DNA of 64,000 nt from Marinobacterium mangrovicola (GCF_004339595.1 NZ_SMFU01000011.1:1-64000); one strand, 5' to 3'; positions 25,810 through 34,944 are shown, numbered from the stretch's first letter. The notes: a model not told the origin generated them from the sequence alone. Numbers and translations: made by a program.

Positions 25810-25919
25810 CAGGTTTTTCTCCAAGGTTTTTACATGTGGGGAATATACTGCATCGCAACAAGGCTGATAATCCGGTGCTGATGCCAACCAGCTGTGCATT
25901 GAATTCATAAATAAAGCGG

Positions 25920-25934
25920 TTGCGGCGGTCGCAG
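25920..25934. promoter_or_regulatory. Candidate LysR box between MFS and LysR genes
   Basis: TGCGGCGGTCGCA (25921-25933) is a T-N11-A dyad with 4-bp arms in the divergent promoter region. The arms are short and GC-rich, so chance is possible. Confidence 0.3.
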
Positions 25935-26002
25935 CAGGATGACGGAGTCATTAGACTCAAGGCTTGTTAACCCTTTGCCTGTCTTGCCCGTGAGAACCAT
26001 CA

Positions 26003-26914
26003 ATGGAAAACAGAAGAACAGACCGCACTGCCGAGATGGAGACCTTCCTGGCCGTCGCCTGCGCCGGGTCGTTCAGCGGTGCTGCTCGCGAGTCGGGGCT
26101 GACTCCCTCTGCAGTGAGCCGCTTGGTCAGTCGTATCGAGCAGCGCCTGGGTGTGCAGCTGGTGGTGCGCACCACGCGCAGCCTGCGTCTGACCCGGGAA
26201 GGGGAGGATTACGCCCTGGCGGCGCGGCGGATTCTGGCAGACCTTAACGAGACCGAAACCGCCATCGCCGACCGGGGCAGCCCCAAGGGGCTGGTACGCG
26301 TTAGCGCGGCGGTGGCGCACGGGCGACTTTATATAGTGCCGCTGATCCCGGAGTTTCTCGCCCGCTACCCCGATATCACCGTGGATATGCACCTCAGTGA
26401 TGAGGTCTCCGATGTGGAGGGCGGCCATATCGATGTGGCGATCCGCTTTGGGCCGCTGCCGGACAGTCTGCTTAGCGCCCGTCGATTGGGAGAAACCGGT
26501 CGCTCTGTGGTGGCTTCGCCGGAGTATCTTAAAAAGCATGGCTATCCGCGAGAGCCCCAGGATCTGGTGAACCACAACTGCATGGACTTCAGCTTCAAAC
26601 GGATTGAGCCGGGCTGGCCGTTCTGGGTGGATGGCGAAGAGATCATGCTGCCGGTGGATGGTAACGCCCACGCCAACAACGGCGAGACGCTGGTGCAGCT
26701 GGCGCTGCAGGGTGTGGGAATCACCCGGCTGGGGGATTTTCATATCGGGCCGGAGCTGTCCTCCGGGCGGTTGGTGAGCTTGCTCGATGACTATAACCCC
26801 GGCGATACCGAGGCGATTCACGCGGTGTTTATCGGCGGCAAAACGATGCCGGCACGGGTGCGGGTGTTTATCGATTATCTGCTGGAGAAGATGGAAGGCC
26901 CGGGCACGCTGTAA
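26003..26914 (+). CDS. LysR-family transcriptional regulator
   Basis: 303 residues. The N-terminal winged helix-turn-helix has FLAVACAGSFSGAARESGLT and PSAVSRLVSRIEQRLGVQL. The C-terminal effector-binding domain begins near GLVRVSAA and belongs to the CrgA/DsdC-like subgroup by its DVAIRFGPLPDS and HNCMDFSF segments. Divergent from the MFS pump, which it probably controls. The 3' end faces the Fe-ADH operon across a 12-bp hairpin. Confidence 0.93.
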   Translation: MENRRTDRTAEMETFLAVACAGSFSGAARESGLTPSAVSRLVSRIEQRLGVQLVVRTTRSLRLTREGEDYALAARRILADLNETETAIADRGSPKGLVRVSAAVAHGRLYIVPLIPEFLARYPDITVDMHLSDEVSDVEGGHIDVAIRFGPLPDSLLSARRLGETGRSVVASPEYLKKHGYPREPQDLVNHNCMDFSFKRIEPGWPFWVDGEEIMLPVDGNAHANNGETLVQLALQGVGITRLGDFHIGPELSSGRLVSLLDDYNPGDTEAIHAVFIGGKTMPARVRVFIDYLLEKMEGPGTL

Positions 26915-26944
26915 ATGGGGCTAAGGCCGCTACGGCAGATAGAA

Positions 26945-26982
26945 GACAAGCCCCTTTAGGACCCTGTGGTAAGGGGCTTGTC
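26945..26982. terminator. Long hairpin between convergent LysR and Fe-ADH genes
   Basis: A perfect 12-bp stem GACAAGCCCCTT/AAGGGGCTTGTC with a 14-base loop. There is no T run on either side. It lies 19 bases before the Fe-ADH stop and 30 bases after the LysR stop, so a shared transcription barrier is likely. Confidence 0.6.
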
Positions 26983-27001
26983 TAGCGTTACAGGCTTGGC
27001 A

Positions 27002-28189
27002 TTAACAGACGTAGCCGTCGAAGGCGCGCTCGGCGATGGCCATAAAGTCCGCCTCGGTCATGGCGACCGGGTTGGTCTGATGCTCGGCATCCTGGAAGGA
27101 GGCCTGGGCGATCTCTGCCAGGGCGCTGCGCTCGATGCCCAGCTCCGCCAGTGTATGCGGAATCGATAGCGACTTGCGCAACTGCAGCAGCCAGGCGATC
27201 ACGCCGTCGGCGGAGCGCTCTTCCAGATCCAGCAGCCTGGCCACGTTGGTCAGCTTCTCTTCGATGGCACCCTTGTTGTGCTCCAGCACATAGGGCAGCA
27301 GTACCGCGTTGGCCAGACCATGGTGAGTATCGAACAGTGCACCCACCGCATGCGCCATGGAGTGCACGGCACCGAGCCCCTTCGAGCTGAATGCCACCGC
27401 CGCGATGCTCGATGCAGACATCATATGCGCCCGTGCTTCGGCGTTGTGGCCATCCTTGAAACTAGGCTCCAGCCACTGTTCGCACAGGCGGATCGCCTCC
27501 AGCGCTATGCCATCGCACAATGGGTTGTAAGAGGGCGCCGCGTAGGCTTCCAGCGCGTGGGTCAGCGCATCCATGCCGGTCCAGGCGGTCAGGTTCGCCG
27601 GCAGGCCGGTGAGCAGCTGCGGGTCATCGATGATCGCAAAGGGGAAGTGCTCGGTGTGAAACGCTACCCGCTTGCGATGGGTTGCGGTATCGGTGATTAC
27701 GCAGAAACTGCCGGACAGCTCAGACCCTGTGCCCGCGGTGGTCGGGATGATCATCAGCGGCACAAAGAAGTTTTCGCCTTCCACCTTCGGCAGCAGGTCC
27801 GGGTTTTCCAGCTGACAGAACTCCCAGAGGCTGATGCCGTTGTTGGCGGTCAGTGAGACCGCCTTTGCCACATCGATGGCGCTGCCGCCACCGATGGCGA
27901 CGATGCCGTCGCAGCCATTGGCGCGATAGGCCTCGACGCAGGCGGTGACGCTATCGGAGGTGGGGTTGCTGCGGATATCGCTGAAGAGGCTCAGCTTAAC
28001 CTTCTGCTGATCCAGGGAGGCGATAAAGCTGTCGAAGAACGGCTGGCTGCGAACGCCCGGGTCGGTGACGACCAGCAGGCTCTGCAGTCCCTTGGCTTTC
28101 AGCAGTTCGGCGGTTTCAGCGCTGCGGCCCGCACCAAAGTGCACGGGCGGTACATAAGCGCTCCAGTCATTGAGCAGCGGATAGGTCAT
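27002..28189 (-). CDS. Iron-containing alcohol dehydrogenase
   Basis: 395 residues of the group III Fe-alcohol dehydrogenase family. The NAD-binding GGGSAIDVAKA motif is near residue 100, and metal ligands lie in an aspartate before THALEAY and in the histidines of GAVHSMAHAVGALFDTHHG. The open frame extends to 28255, but the ATG at 28187-28189, one base after the aldehyde dehydrogenase stop and preceded by GGGAG, is the obvious start. Last gene of the four-gene leftward unit with ureohydrolase, NCS1 permease and aldehyde dehydrogenase. It interconverts an alcohol and an aldehyde of that pathway (inference). Confidence 0.92.
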   Translation of the reverse strand: MTYPLLNDWSAYVPPVHFGAGRSAETAELLKAKGLQSLLVVTDPGVRSQPFFDSFIASLDQQKVKLSLFSDIRSNPTSDSVTACVEAYRANGCDGIVAIGGGSAIDVAKAVSLTANNGISLWEFCQLENPDLLPKVEGENFFVPLMIIPTTAGTGSELSGSFCVITDTATHRKRVAFHTEHFPFAIIDDPQLLTGLPANLTAWTGMDALTHALEAYAAPSYNPLCDGIALEAIRLCEQWLEPSFKDGHNAEARAHMMSASSIAAVAFSSKGLGAVHSMAHAVGALFDTHHGLANAVLLPYVLEHNKGAIEEKLTNVARLLDLEERSADGVIAWLLQLRKSLSIPHTLAELGIERSALAEIAQASFQDAEHQTNPVAMTEADFMAIAERAFDGYVC

Positions 28190-28190
28190 C

Positions 28191-29630
28191 TCAGACTCCC
28201 GACGGCTTGGTGATGTGCTTGATCTCGGTGAACGCGGCCAGACCCCAGGGGCCAAGCTCGCGGCCGATACCGCTCTTTTTCATACCGCCCCAGCTGGTTT
28301 CCGCCAGCACGCGCTGATCCGTGTTGATCCAGATATGGCCCGCTTCCAGCTCAAAGGCGAGGTTATCGGCACGCGCTTCATCGCTGCTGATTATCGTGGC
28401 GGCCAGACCGTATTCGCAGTTGTTGGCTTCGCGGATCGCCTCTTCATCGCTGCTGAAGGTACGGCAGCAGAGCACCGGGCCAAAGATCTCTTCGTTCCAC
28501 AGGCGGCTGCTCGCTGGCACATCGGTGTAGATAGTCGGCTCGATCATCAGTTTGCAGCTCGGATGGGCGTGCGCATTGCCACCGGTTAGTGCGTTGAGCC
28601 CTTCCTCTTTTGCGACCTCAAGGTAGGAGCTCACTTTGTCGAACTGCGCCCTGCAGGCGAGCGGGCCGAGTACGGAATCCTCTGCGCTCGGGTCGGAGGG
28701 CTTCATGCCGGCTACTTCGGCGGCCAGGCGTTCCAGCAGGGCCGGCGCGATCGATTCGTGCACCAGCAGACGAGAAGTCGCCGAGCAGATCTGGCCGTTG
28801 TTAAAGAAGATGCCGCCGATCACGGCGGAGGTGGCCAGCTCAAGGTCGGCATCTTCGCAGACGATAATCGAGGACTTGCCGCCCAGTTCCAGGCTCAGGT
28901 TCTTGATATCGGCGGCTACGGCGGTGGCGATACGGCCACCGGTTTCGGTGCTGCCGGTGAAAGACACTTTGCGCACATCCGGGTGGCGCACCAGCTCGGC
29001 GCCGGTCTCACCGGCACCGTAGGTGATGTTGACGACACCGGCGGGCAGTTCGACCGCGGCGCAGATCTCCGCCAGGTAAGACTCCGGCAGCGGTGTAATC
29101 TCCGACGGCTTGAGCACGACGGCGCAGCCCGCCGCCAGCGCTGGAGCCAGCTTCCAGGAGGTGGTCACCGTGGGGAAGTTCCAGGGCGTGATCAGCGCGA
29201 CCACGCCAACCGGCTCGCGGCGGGTGCGGCTGGAGAGGTCGTCGGCTTCTGTCTCAACCAGTGTGTTCTGCTGAGCGTCCTGTGCCCGCGCCAGTTTGGC
29301 GTAGTAGCGGTAGCAGTCGATGGAATCCAGCACATCAAAGCGCGCTTCGGAGATCGGTTTACCGCCGCTCAGGGTAATCGCCTGGGCGATAGTTTCGGAG
29401 CGCTTCTCGATCTCGCTAGCGATCCTGTCCAGGTATTCGCCGCGCTGGCTGAATGAAAGCCGGCGCCAGTCGCGCAGCGCACGGTTGGCGCTGGCGACGG
29501 CGTTATCCACATCTGCCGCACCGGACAGGGGATACTCGGCGATGGTTTCCTGGTTGTAGGGGTTAAACGAGGGAGCGTAGGCCTCTACCGGCTTCGCTTC
29601 CCCTGCGATGTAGTTTTCGATACGAGTCAT
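28191..29630 (-). CDS. NAD(P)-dependent aldehyde dehydrogenase (betaine/amino-aldehyde type)
   Basis: 479 residues with all ALDH signatures: PWNFP before the cofactor site, KPSEITP, SFTGSTETG, the ELGGKS glutamate motif, and the catalytic cysteine in NNGQICSATSR. By eye it resembles the betaine/4-aminobutyraldehyde group. The ATG at 29628-29630 lies 13 bases after the permease stop. A further upstream open extension overlaps that gene and is not ALDH-like. In a guanidino pathway it would oxidise an amino- or guanidino-aldehyde to the acid. Confidence 0.93.
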   Translation of the reverse strand: MTRIENYIAGEAKPVEAYAPSFNPYNQETIAEYPLSGAADVDNAVASANRALRDWRRLSFSQRGEYLDRIASEIEKRSETIAQAITLSGGKPISEARFDVLDSIDCYRYYAKLARAQDAQQNTLVETEADDLSSRTRREPVGVVALITPWNFPTVTTSWKLAPALAAGCAVVLKPSEITPLPESYLAEICAAVELPAGVVNITYGAGETGAELVRHPDVRKVSFTGSTETGGRIATAVAADIKNLSLELGGKSSIIVCEDADLELATSAVIGGIFFNNGQICSATSRLLVHESIAPALLERLAAEVAGMKPSDPSAEDSVLGPLACRAQFDKVSSYLEVAKEEGLNALTGGNAHAHPSCKLMIEPTIYTDVPASSRLWNEEIFGPVLCCRTFSSDEEAIREANNCEYGLAATIISSDEARADNLAFELEAGHIWINTDQRVLAETSWGGMKKSGIGRELGPWGLAAFTEIKHITKPSGV

Positions 29631-29643
29631 AGTTAACCGGGTT

Positions 29644-30990
29644 TTATAGTTGTGCGGTTGAAAGGTTCTGGCTGTTGCGCGCACCGAACAGCTTGGTCAG
29701 CACGAAATAGACCGTGGCCGCAAAAACAAAGGTCAGTGCGGTTGAGCCGATCTCCAGCGGCGCTGAATAGGTGAAGTAGATCGCAAACACAGCGCTGAGC
29801 ACGTAGGTGATCAGGGCAATGAAATTGAAATCCAGACCCTGGCCGGCTTTCTTGTTAACAGAGCTGTAGTTCACCGAGCTGTCGTTAAGGGTGCGGTTAT
29901 TGATCAGGTAGTAGTCGGTAATGATGATCGCAAACACCGGAATCATCAGTGCTCCTACCAGCAGAACCCAGTCTAAGAAGGACGCCAGCAGCATCTCCTG
30001 CAGCAGGGTGCCAAGGATGATCAAAACGCCCCAGAACAGCACGGCCACCGGGAAGCGCAGTTTCGGCAGTACGGACATGCTGCTCATCGATACGCTGTAG
30101 AGGCTCATGATGTTGGTGGTGACCACGGAGAGGAACATCACCAGCGAGCCCAGGGCGACATATTTGCCCTGCATGATATCCGCGGGGTCGTAGGTCGGGG
30201 TGTGGCCGCCGATGATGGAGAACGCACCGACGAGAATGCCCAGGCCCATGGCGATGATGGTGCCGAGCATGTAGCCGCTGACGATGCCGATGCCGCTGAC
30301 CTTCTTGCTCTTGCAGTAGCGGTTGTAGTCGCAGGGCAGGGTGATCCAGGAGAACGCGGTGGCCAGCACGATATCGAATACAATCGCCAGGGTGAGGCTC
30401 GGTGTATCGGACAGCGGCAGGTTTTTCACCTCGGTCAGGCCGTGCTCGCTGAGCAGCTTGTAGGTCACCGACAGTGCCATGATGAGCATCAGCGAGGAGG
30501 CGACGCCCTCGATCTTCTGGATGCCGGAGTGGCCGAGAATGGTGATCACCATCACCAGGCCCTGGGTAATAAAAATACACAGTACGATATTATCCAGGCC
30601 GAACACCAAGCTGGTCACTTTATTAAGGGCCATGGCACCGAGGTAACCCTGAATAAGAGACCAGCCTGCAAGTATCACCACGTTGAGGGCGGCAAAGATT
30701 TTAGAGCCGTGATAGCCGTAGGTTGAGCGGGCGATAACAAAGGTCGGCAGGCCGGTTTTGGTGCCGATAATCGCCACGGATGCCAGCGCGATACAGCCCA
30801 GGATGGAGCCGATCAGCACCGTCATAAAGGCGGAGTAGGGGGTGACATCGGGGATGAACATCTGTCCCGTCATGATGGTCGGAGTGACCAGTGTGGCTGC
30901 GGTCCAGAGAAAAATGGTTCCCAGAAGCCCCAGATTACGGTCTTCCGCACTAGTGGGGAGGATCGTATCGTGTCCGCTATGTATTTCCAT
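29644..30990 (-). CDS. NCS1-family permease (cytosine/purine/allantoin type)
   Basis: 448 residues with about 12 membrane segments. NCS1 marks are a long first helix TIFLWTAATLVTPTIMTGQM, VARSTYGYHGSKIF in helix 3, and CDYNRYCKSKK between central helices. The ATG at 30988-30990 follows GGAG and is preferred over an ATG six codons earlier with no ribosome site. NCS1 proteins import nucleobases, hydantoins and related nitrogen compounds. Next to a ureohydrolase, this one probably brings in a guanidino or ureido compound. Confidence 0.9.
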   Translation of the reverse strand: MEIHSGHDTILPTSAEDRNLGLLGTIFLWTAATLVTPTIMTGQMFIPDVTPYSAFMTVLIGSILGCIALASVAIIGTKTGLPTFVIARSTYGYHGSKIFAALNVVILAGWSLIQGYLGAMALNKVTSLVFGLDNIVLCIFITQGLVMVITILGHSGIQKIEGVASSLMLIMALSVTYKLLSEHGLTEVKNLPLSDTPSLTLAIVFDIVLATAFSWITLPCDYNRYCKSKKVSGIGIVSGYMLGTIIAMGLGILVGAFSIIGGHTPTYDPADIMQGKYVALGSLVMFLSVVTTNIMSLYSVSMSSMSVLPKLRFPVAVLFWGVLIILGTLLQEMLLASFLDWVLLVGALMIPVFAIIITDYYLINNRTLNDSSVNYSSVNKKAGQGLDFNFIALITYVLSAVFAIYFTYSAPLEIGSTALTFVFAATVYFVLTKLFGARNSQNLSTAQL

Positions 30991-31066
30991 TTTTAAAACT
31001 CCATGCACGTTTAATGTTTTATTGTTTTTCGCATTCGAGAGGTCTTGCTGCTTTGTAAGCGGCTGA

Positions 31067-31098
31067 ACAGGTGGTCGCTTCTGTGGCGACCGACCTGT
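31067..31098 (-). promoter_or_regulatory. Intercistronic hairpin between ureohydrolase and permease
   Basis: Stem of about 12 bp (ACAGG-TGGTCGC paired with GCGACC-(G)-ACCTGT, one bulge) in the 146-base gap. No T run follows, so it is probably a stabiliser or attenuator that favours the upstream ureohydrolase mRNA. Confidence 0.5.
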
Positions 31099-31136
31099 GC
31101 ATGGCTTTGGCGTTGCTTGTAGCTTTAGGTGTAGCT

Positions 31137-32087
31137 CTACTTATAAGTAACGCCGGGCAGAACGCAGAGCATTTCGTAAAGCAGGTTGGCGCCCAGCTGA
31201 GAGGTGTTTCCGCTCAGATCGTAGGGCGGTGAAACCTCAACCAGATCGGCGCCGACCAGGTTGAGGCCCTTGCAGCCGCGGACAATTTCCAGCGCCTGGA
31301 TCGAGGTCAGGCCACCCACTTCCGGGGTGCCGGTGCCCGGCGCCCAGGCCGGGTCGATACCATCGATATCGAAGGAGAGATAGACCGGGCCTTCACCCAT
31401 CAGCTGGCTGATCTCTTGCATCAGCGGCGCCAGGGATTTGTGCCAGCACTGCTCGGCGGTGAACAGGCGGAAACCCTGGCTCTCGCCCCATCTGAAGTCG
31501 TTGGCGGAGTAACCCTGGGCGCGCTGGCCGATCTGCACCACGCGGTTGCAGTCGAGCAGGCCTTCCTCGACCGCGCGGCGGAAGGTGGTGCCGTGGGCGA
31601 TCTTCTCACCGAACATGTTGTCGTTGGTGTCGGTGTGCGCATCGACATGGATAAGCCCCACCGGGCCATGCTTTTTCGCCATGGCGCGCAGGATCGGCAG
31701 CGTGATGGTGTGGTCGCCGCCGAGAGTCAGCGGAATCACTGAATAAGGGTTCAGCTGGGTGTAGTAGTCCTCGATGATGTCGACGGACTTCAGCAGGTTG
31801 TAGGTGTTGATCGGCACATCGCCGATATCGGCTACCTGCAGGGAGTCGAACGGCGCAGCGCCCGTGGCCATGTTGTAAGGACGGATCATCACGGACTCGG
31901 CGCGGATCTGGCGAGGCCCGTAGCGGGTGCCGGCGCGCTGCGAGGTACCGATATCCAGAGGAATGCCAACAAACGCAGCATCCAGACCCTCAGCAGTTTC
32001 GGCGAACGGCAGTCGCAACATGGTAGCGCGGCCGCCGAAGCGGGGCATTTCGTTGCCGCCCTGAGGTTGGTTGAGGGAGTTATCCAT
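31137..32087 (-). CDS. Agmatinase-family ureohydrolase (guanidino-compound hydrolase)
   Basis: 316 residues of the arginase/agmatinase superfamily, cytosolic. All six binuclear metal ligands are present: H126 in GGDH, D149, H151 and D153 in HVDAHTD, and D240 and D242 in SFDIDGIDPAWAPGTGTPE. The enzyme splits a guanidino group to urea and an amine. Agmatine, 4-guanidinobutyrate, 3-guanidinopropionate and guanidine itself are known substrates in the family, and sequence alone does not choose among them. First gene of the unit with an NCS1 permease and two aldehyde/alcohol dehydrogenases. AGAGGA precedes the ATG. Confidence 0.9.
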   Translation of the reverse strand: MDNSLNQPQGGNEMPRFGGRATMLRLPFAETAEGLDAAFVGIPLDIGTSQRAGTRYGPRQIRAESVMIRPYNMATGAAPFDSLQVADIGDVPINTYNLLKSVDIIEDYYTQLNPYSVIPLTLGGDHTITLPILRAMAKKHGPVGLIHVDAHTDTNDNMFGEKIAHGTTFRRAVEEGLLDCNRVVQIGQRAQGYSANDFRWGESQGFRLFTAEQCWHKSLAPLMQEISQLMGEGPVYLSFDIDGIDPAWAPGTGTPEVGGLTSIQALEIVRGCKGLNLVGADLVEVSPPYDLSGNTSQLGANLLYEMLCVLPGVTYK

Positions 32088-32623
32088 TATTTTGATCCTC
32101 TGTCTGTAGCGATGAGTCGACAGTCCTTAGCTGTCCTTATCGCGATACTAGGATCCGTAGTCGGCGTGTTAAATAGTAAAAAACAAAAAATCAGTTCAGT
32201 AATTTATGAAGTTTTTTATTTCTGTATATGTTTATTTATAAAGTATTTTTGGCTGGTCATATGGATTTTATTCAGTGTAATTATCTACGTTTTGAAATAA
32301 AAACAGAATGGTAAAGATTGTGGGTTAAGGTTTTATAAAGTTTTGGGGTGCGTGCTGGAAGGGCTCTGGTGGGTGAAATCTGCCAGAGGTCAAAGAGTAT
32401 ACAGGGAGCTATGAAACAGACTTAACCCCTTGTAATCACTGTGCTGCGTGGTATCAGGGCCTAGAGCAAAGGCTACTGTCTATGCCCTCAGTAGGCAGGG
32501 TCGGTGCGAAATCCATATCCGCTCAATTTATCCGTGAATGCTGGAGTAATCTGTCCGAGAGATCGAGCGCTTTTAGGGCTGCCTGGTCACTAGGGGAGGG
32601 ATACGCAGAATGGCTGGAACGGG
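32088..32623. other. AT-rich leader/promoter region upstream of the ureohydrolase operon
   Basis: 536 bases without a convincing gene. From about 32160 to 32340 the sequence is strikingly AT-rich compared with its surroundings, and it is followed by ordinary sequence that overlaps the 3' side of the diguanylate cyclase gene. A short frame with hydrophobic residues (32067-32300) reflects AT-rich codons and begins inside the ureohydrolase. No guanidine-riboswitch hairpin pair was recognised. Confidence 0.5.
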
Positions 32624-33679
32624 CTAACTCTGCGCTTCCACGTGCAACTCAACCACGCGATCACGACCGGAATCCTTCGCTACGTAGAGAGCATTGTCGA
32701 TCCGCGAAAAAATATCGTCGATGCTGTCGCCCGTGCGGTAGGAGGTAACACCAAAGCTGCAGGTGATCTTGAAGCCGGGGAAGAGTTCATACTCTGCGAT
32801 CAGTCGGCGCAGTTTTTCCGCACAGGCGGTGGCGCCTTCGAGTGGTACATCTGGGAATATCAGCACAAACTCCTCGCCGCCCCAGCGGCCGAAGAAGTCG
32901 ATGTCGCGGATATTTTGGGAGATAAACGCGGCCAGCTTTTTGAGTACTTTGTCGCCGGTTTCGTGGCCGAAGGTATCGTTGATGTTTTTGAAGTGGTCTA
33001 TATCGAACATCGCGAACGAAAGCTCGTGTCCGTAACGGTCAGAGCGTGATTTTTCGGTGCGCAGTTCCTCTTCAAACTTCTTGCGGTTGGGAATCTGGGT
33101 CAGCGGGTCGGTGTTGGAGATCTGCTCGATCTGCTCGATCTTCTGCTGCAGCTCGCGGTTTCTATTTTCCAGTTCCCGCGCCTTCTGGGTGATTAGTTTC
33201 TCAAGGGTGACATTGTCAGCCCTTAGCAGACGGTTTTGCTCAAACAGCTCCAGCTGAGCGGTTTTGCGTTCGTGAATATCGAGATGTGCGCCCAGGATAC
33301 GCGTGACTACACCCTCATCGTCGCGCGCGATAATCTGGGCGTTGTCTGTGATCCAAAGGTAGTGGCCATCCTGTTTTTTGCAGCGGTAATCGATGCTGTA
33401 GTGGTCGATCTTTCCAGCGGTGAACTGCTCGAAGTTCTGCATCACACGGGGGTAGTCATCGGGATGGATCAGATTTTCCCAGGTAAAAACGTCCTGTTTG
33501 AAAACACCCACTTCGTAGCCCAGCATACGGTACCAGCCGGGGCTGCGGACAACTTCGCCGGATGCTCGATTCCAATCCCAGGTGCCCTCGACAACCAGGT
33601 CCAGGAGGTTATTCAGGGTCGCGTCAGCGTCTTGCAGTGTAGCGTGCCGGTAGGTGATCGCTGGTTTTCGTTGTTCCAT
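32624..33679 (-). CDS. PAS-GGDEF diguanylate cyclase
   Basis: 351 residues. A PAS domain of the PAS_3 type (about 22-140, with GTWDWNRASGEVVRSPGWYR and WENLIHPDDYPR) is followed by a coiled coil (about 145-190) and a GGDEF domain (about 190-345). The active site reads GGEEF in GRWGGEEFVLIFP, and RDID five residues before it forms a complete inhibitory I-site. The enzyme should make cyclic di-GMP and be product-inhibited. No membrane segment. Monocistronic and upstream of the ureohydrolase operon on the same strand, but 536 bases away. Confidence 0.93.
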   Translation of the reverse strand: MEQRKPAITYRHATLQDADATLNNLLDLVVEGTWDWNRASGEVVRSPGWYRMLGYEVGVFKQDVFTWENLIHPDDYPRVMQNFEQFTAGKIDHYSIDYRCKKQDGHYLWITDNAQIIARDDEGVVTRILGAHLDIHERKTAQLELFEQNRLLRADNVTLEKLITQKARELENRNRELQQKIEQIEQISNTDPLTQIPNRKKFEEELRTEKSRSDRYGHELSFAMFDIDHFKNINDTFGHETGDKVLKKLAAFISQNIRDIDFFGRWGGEEFVLIFPDVPLEGATACAEKLRRLIAEYELFPGFKITCSFGVTSYRTGDSIDDIFSRIDNALYVAKDSGRDRVVELHVEAQS

Positions 33680-34053
33680 AACGGCATCCGGACCTGTTTA
33701 GAGAGTGTTGTTATAGGCGGACTAATTTAAGCTCTTTGAATTATAGCGGCTGAACAAGAGATATCTGTTGCACATTCATTACCCTGAACCCGGGCCTGCG
33801 CTTGCCGCCGGTCGCGGCTTGATTTCAGCCTGCTTAACTTCAGTCTATTTGTGGGCTGGTCGGCCAGTATGCTTATACGCGGCGCACAAGCGGGAGAAAT
33901 CGCCATGATGGCAGAACAGCACCGCAGAAATGCATCGCTTTCCTAGGATAGACGCCTGAAGTCGCTTTCGCCGAATTAGCCTGCATTAACGGGGCCCGGC
34001 ACGGCCATGCAGGCTGTCAGTGGCGCCTGTGAATCGGACAGGCAAGGGCTGAG
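33680..34053. other. Intergenic region between diguanylate cyclase and IclR genes
   Basis: 374 bases without a recognisable gene. It should contain the cyclase promoter at its left and the end of the iclR transcript at its right. A short inverted repeat GCCTGT/ACAGGC (about 34026-34044) lies just past the iclR stop, without a T run. Nothing else stands out. Confidence 0.45.
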
Positions 34054-34800
34054 TTAGAGCTGTTCAAGCAGCCCGGTGAGCATGGTGCGGGCTTCGAGCA
34101 GAGCAGCTTCCACTTGCGGTTTCATACTCTCATACCGGCTCAGCGGCATCGCTACTGAAAACGCATAGGGTTTGCCATCCGGCGCGATCAGGCCGGTACC
34201 GATGGCGCAGACGCCAAGGGCATGTTCTTCCCGGTCATAGGCCAGACCGCATTGGCGGACCTGCTCGATCTCTGTGAGAAGCGTGGGTAGATCGGTCAAC
34301 GTGTGCTCGGTCAGTGCTGTGAGTGTGCCGCTGAAGAGGCGTTCGATCTCCTGGTCGCTCATGCTGGCCAGCAGTGCCTTGCCGTTCGCCTTGGCGTGAA
34401 GAGGGCGGGGTTTATTGGGAAAGGAGACCACCCGGAGTTCCTGATCGGAGATGATGCGATCGAGAAAGGAGACCTCTGCGCCAAGGGCGGTGGAGATGTC
34501 CACGGTTTCATGGGTTCTGGCAAACAGGGTTTCCAGCACCGGACGCGCAGTGGAGATGATATTGGTTTCGTTTCGCTTGGCGATTTCCGCCAGTCCCCAG
34601 CCAAGGCGAACGCCCTTGCTGCCTGCCTCTACCAGTGATTCCAGAGCCAGCGCTTCAACGATGCGCTGCACGGTGGAGCGGGGCAGTCCGGTGGCGCTGG
34701 CGATGCTGCCCAGGCTTTGCGGCTTGTCTTTCAGTACGCGCAGTATGGCCGCTGCGCGTGATATCACCTGTATCCCCTGCGGAGCCTTTTCATTTTCCAT
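34054..34800 (-). CDS. IclR-family transcriptional regulator
   Basis: 248 residues from the ATG at 34798-34800. A TTG start five codons earlier is possible, but its AAGG is too close. The N-terminal winged helix (SLGSIASATGLPRSTVQRIV) and C-terminal effector domain (VDISTALGAEVSFLDRI, LHAKANGKALLA, YDREEHALGVCAIG) are typical. Divergent from the FMN reductase gene. The palindrome at 34928-34944 between them is the probable operator. Confidence 0.92.
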   Translation of the reverse strand: MENEKAPQGIQVISRAAAILRVLKDKPQSLGSIASATGLPRSTVQRIVEALALESLVEAGSKGVRLGWGLAEIAKRNETNIISTARPVLETLFARTHETVDISTALGAEVSFLDRIISDQELRVVSFPNKPRPLHAKANGKALLASMSDQEIERLFSGTLTALTEHTLTDLPTLLTEIEQVRQCGLAYDREEHALGVCAIGTGLIAPDGKPYAFSVAMPLSRYESMKPQVEAALLEARTMLTGLLEQL

Positions 34801-34927
34801 GACGGAGCTCTTCAAGCCTTGTTGGGTTACGCATGGTTTTATTAAGCCTGGTTTTATTACGCATTGTTTTGAGCAGTGTTCGATCGTTCATTTATTGCAT
34901 TTACATTATGCTTGTATTGCATAGTGG

Positions 34928-34944
34928 TACGGTAGTGTACCGTA
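34928..34944. promoter_or_regulatory. 17-bp palindrome, probable IclR operator
   Basis: TACGGTA-GTG-TACCGTA, with perfect 7-bp arms, midway between divergent iclR (start 34800) and the FMN reductase gene (start 35051). IclR-family sites are typically 14-17 bp palindromes in this position. Confidence 0.6.

Noticed and set aside
32067-32300. 77-codon hydrophobic plus-strand frame as a small membrane protein
   Set aside because: Starts inside the ureohydrolase gene and runs through the AT-rich block, where Phe/Ile/Leu codons arise by composition alone. No ribosome site.
32088-32350. Guanidine riboswitch upstream of the ureohydrolase
   Set aside because: I looked for paired hairpins with ACGR-type loops and for a longer conserved aptamer; none was recognised.
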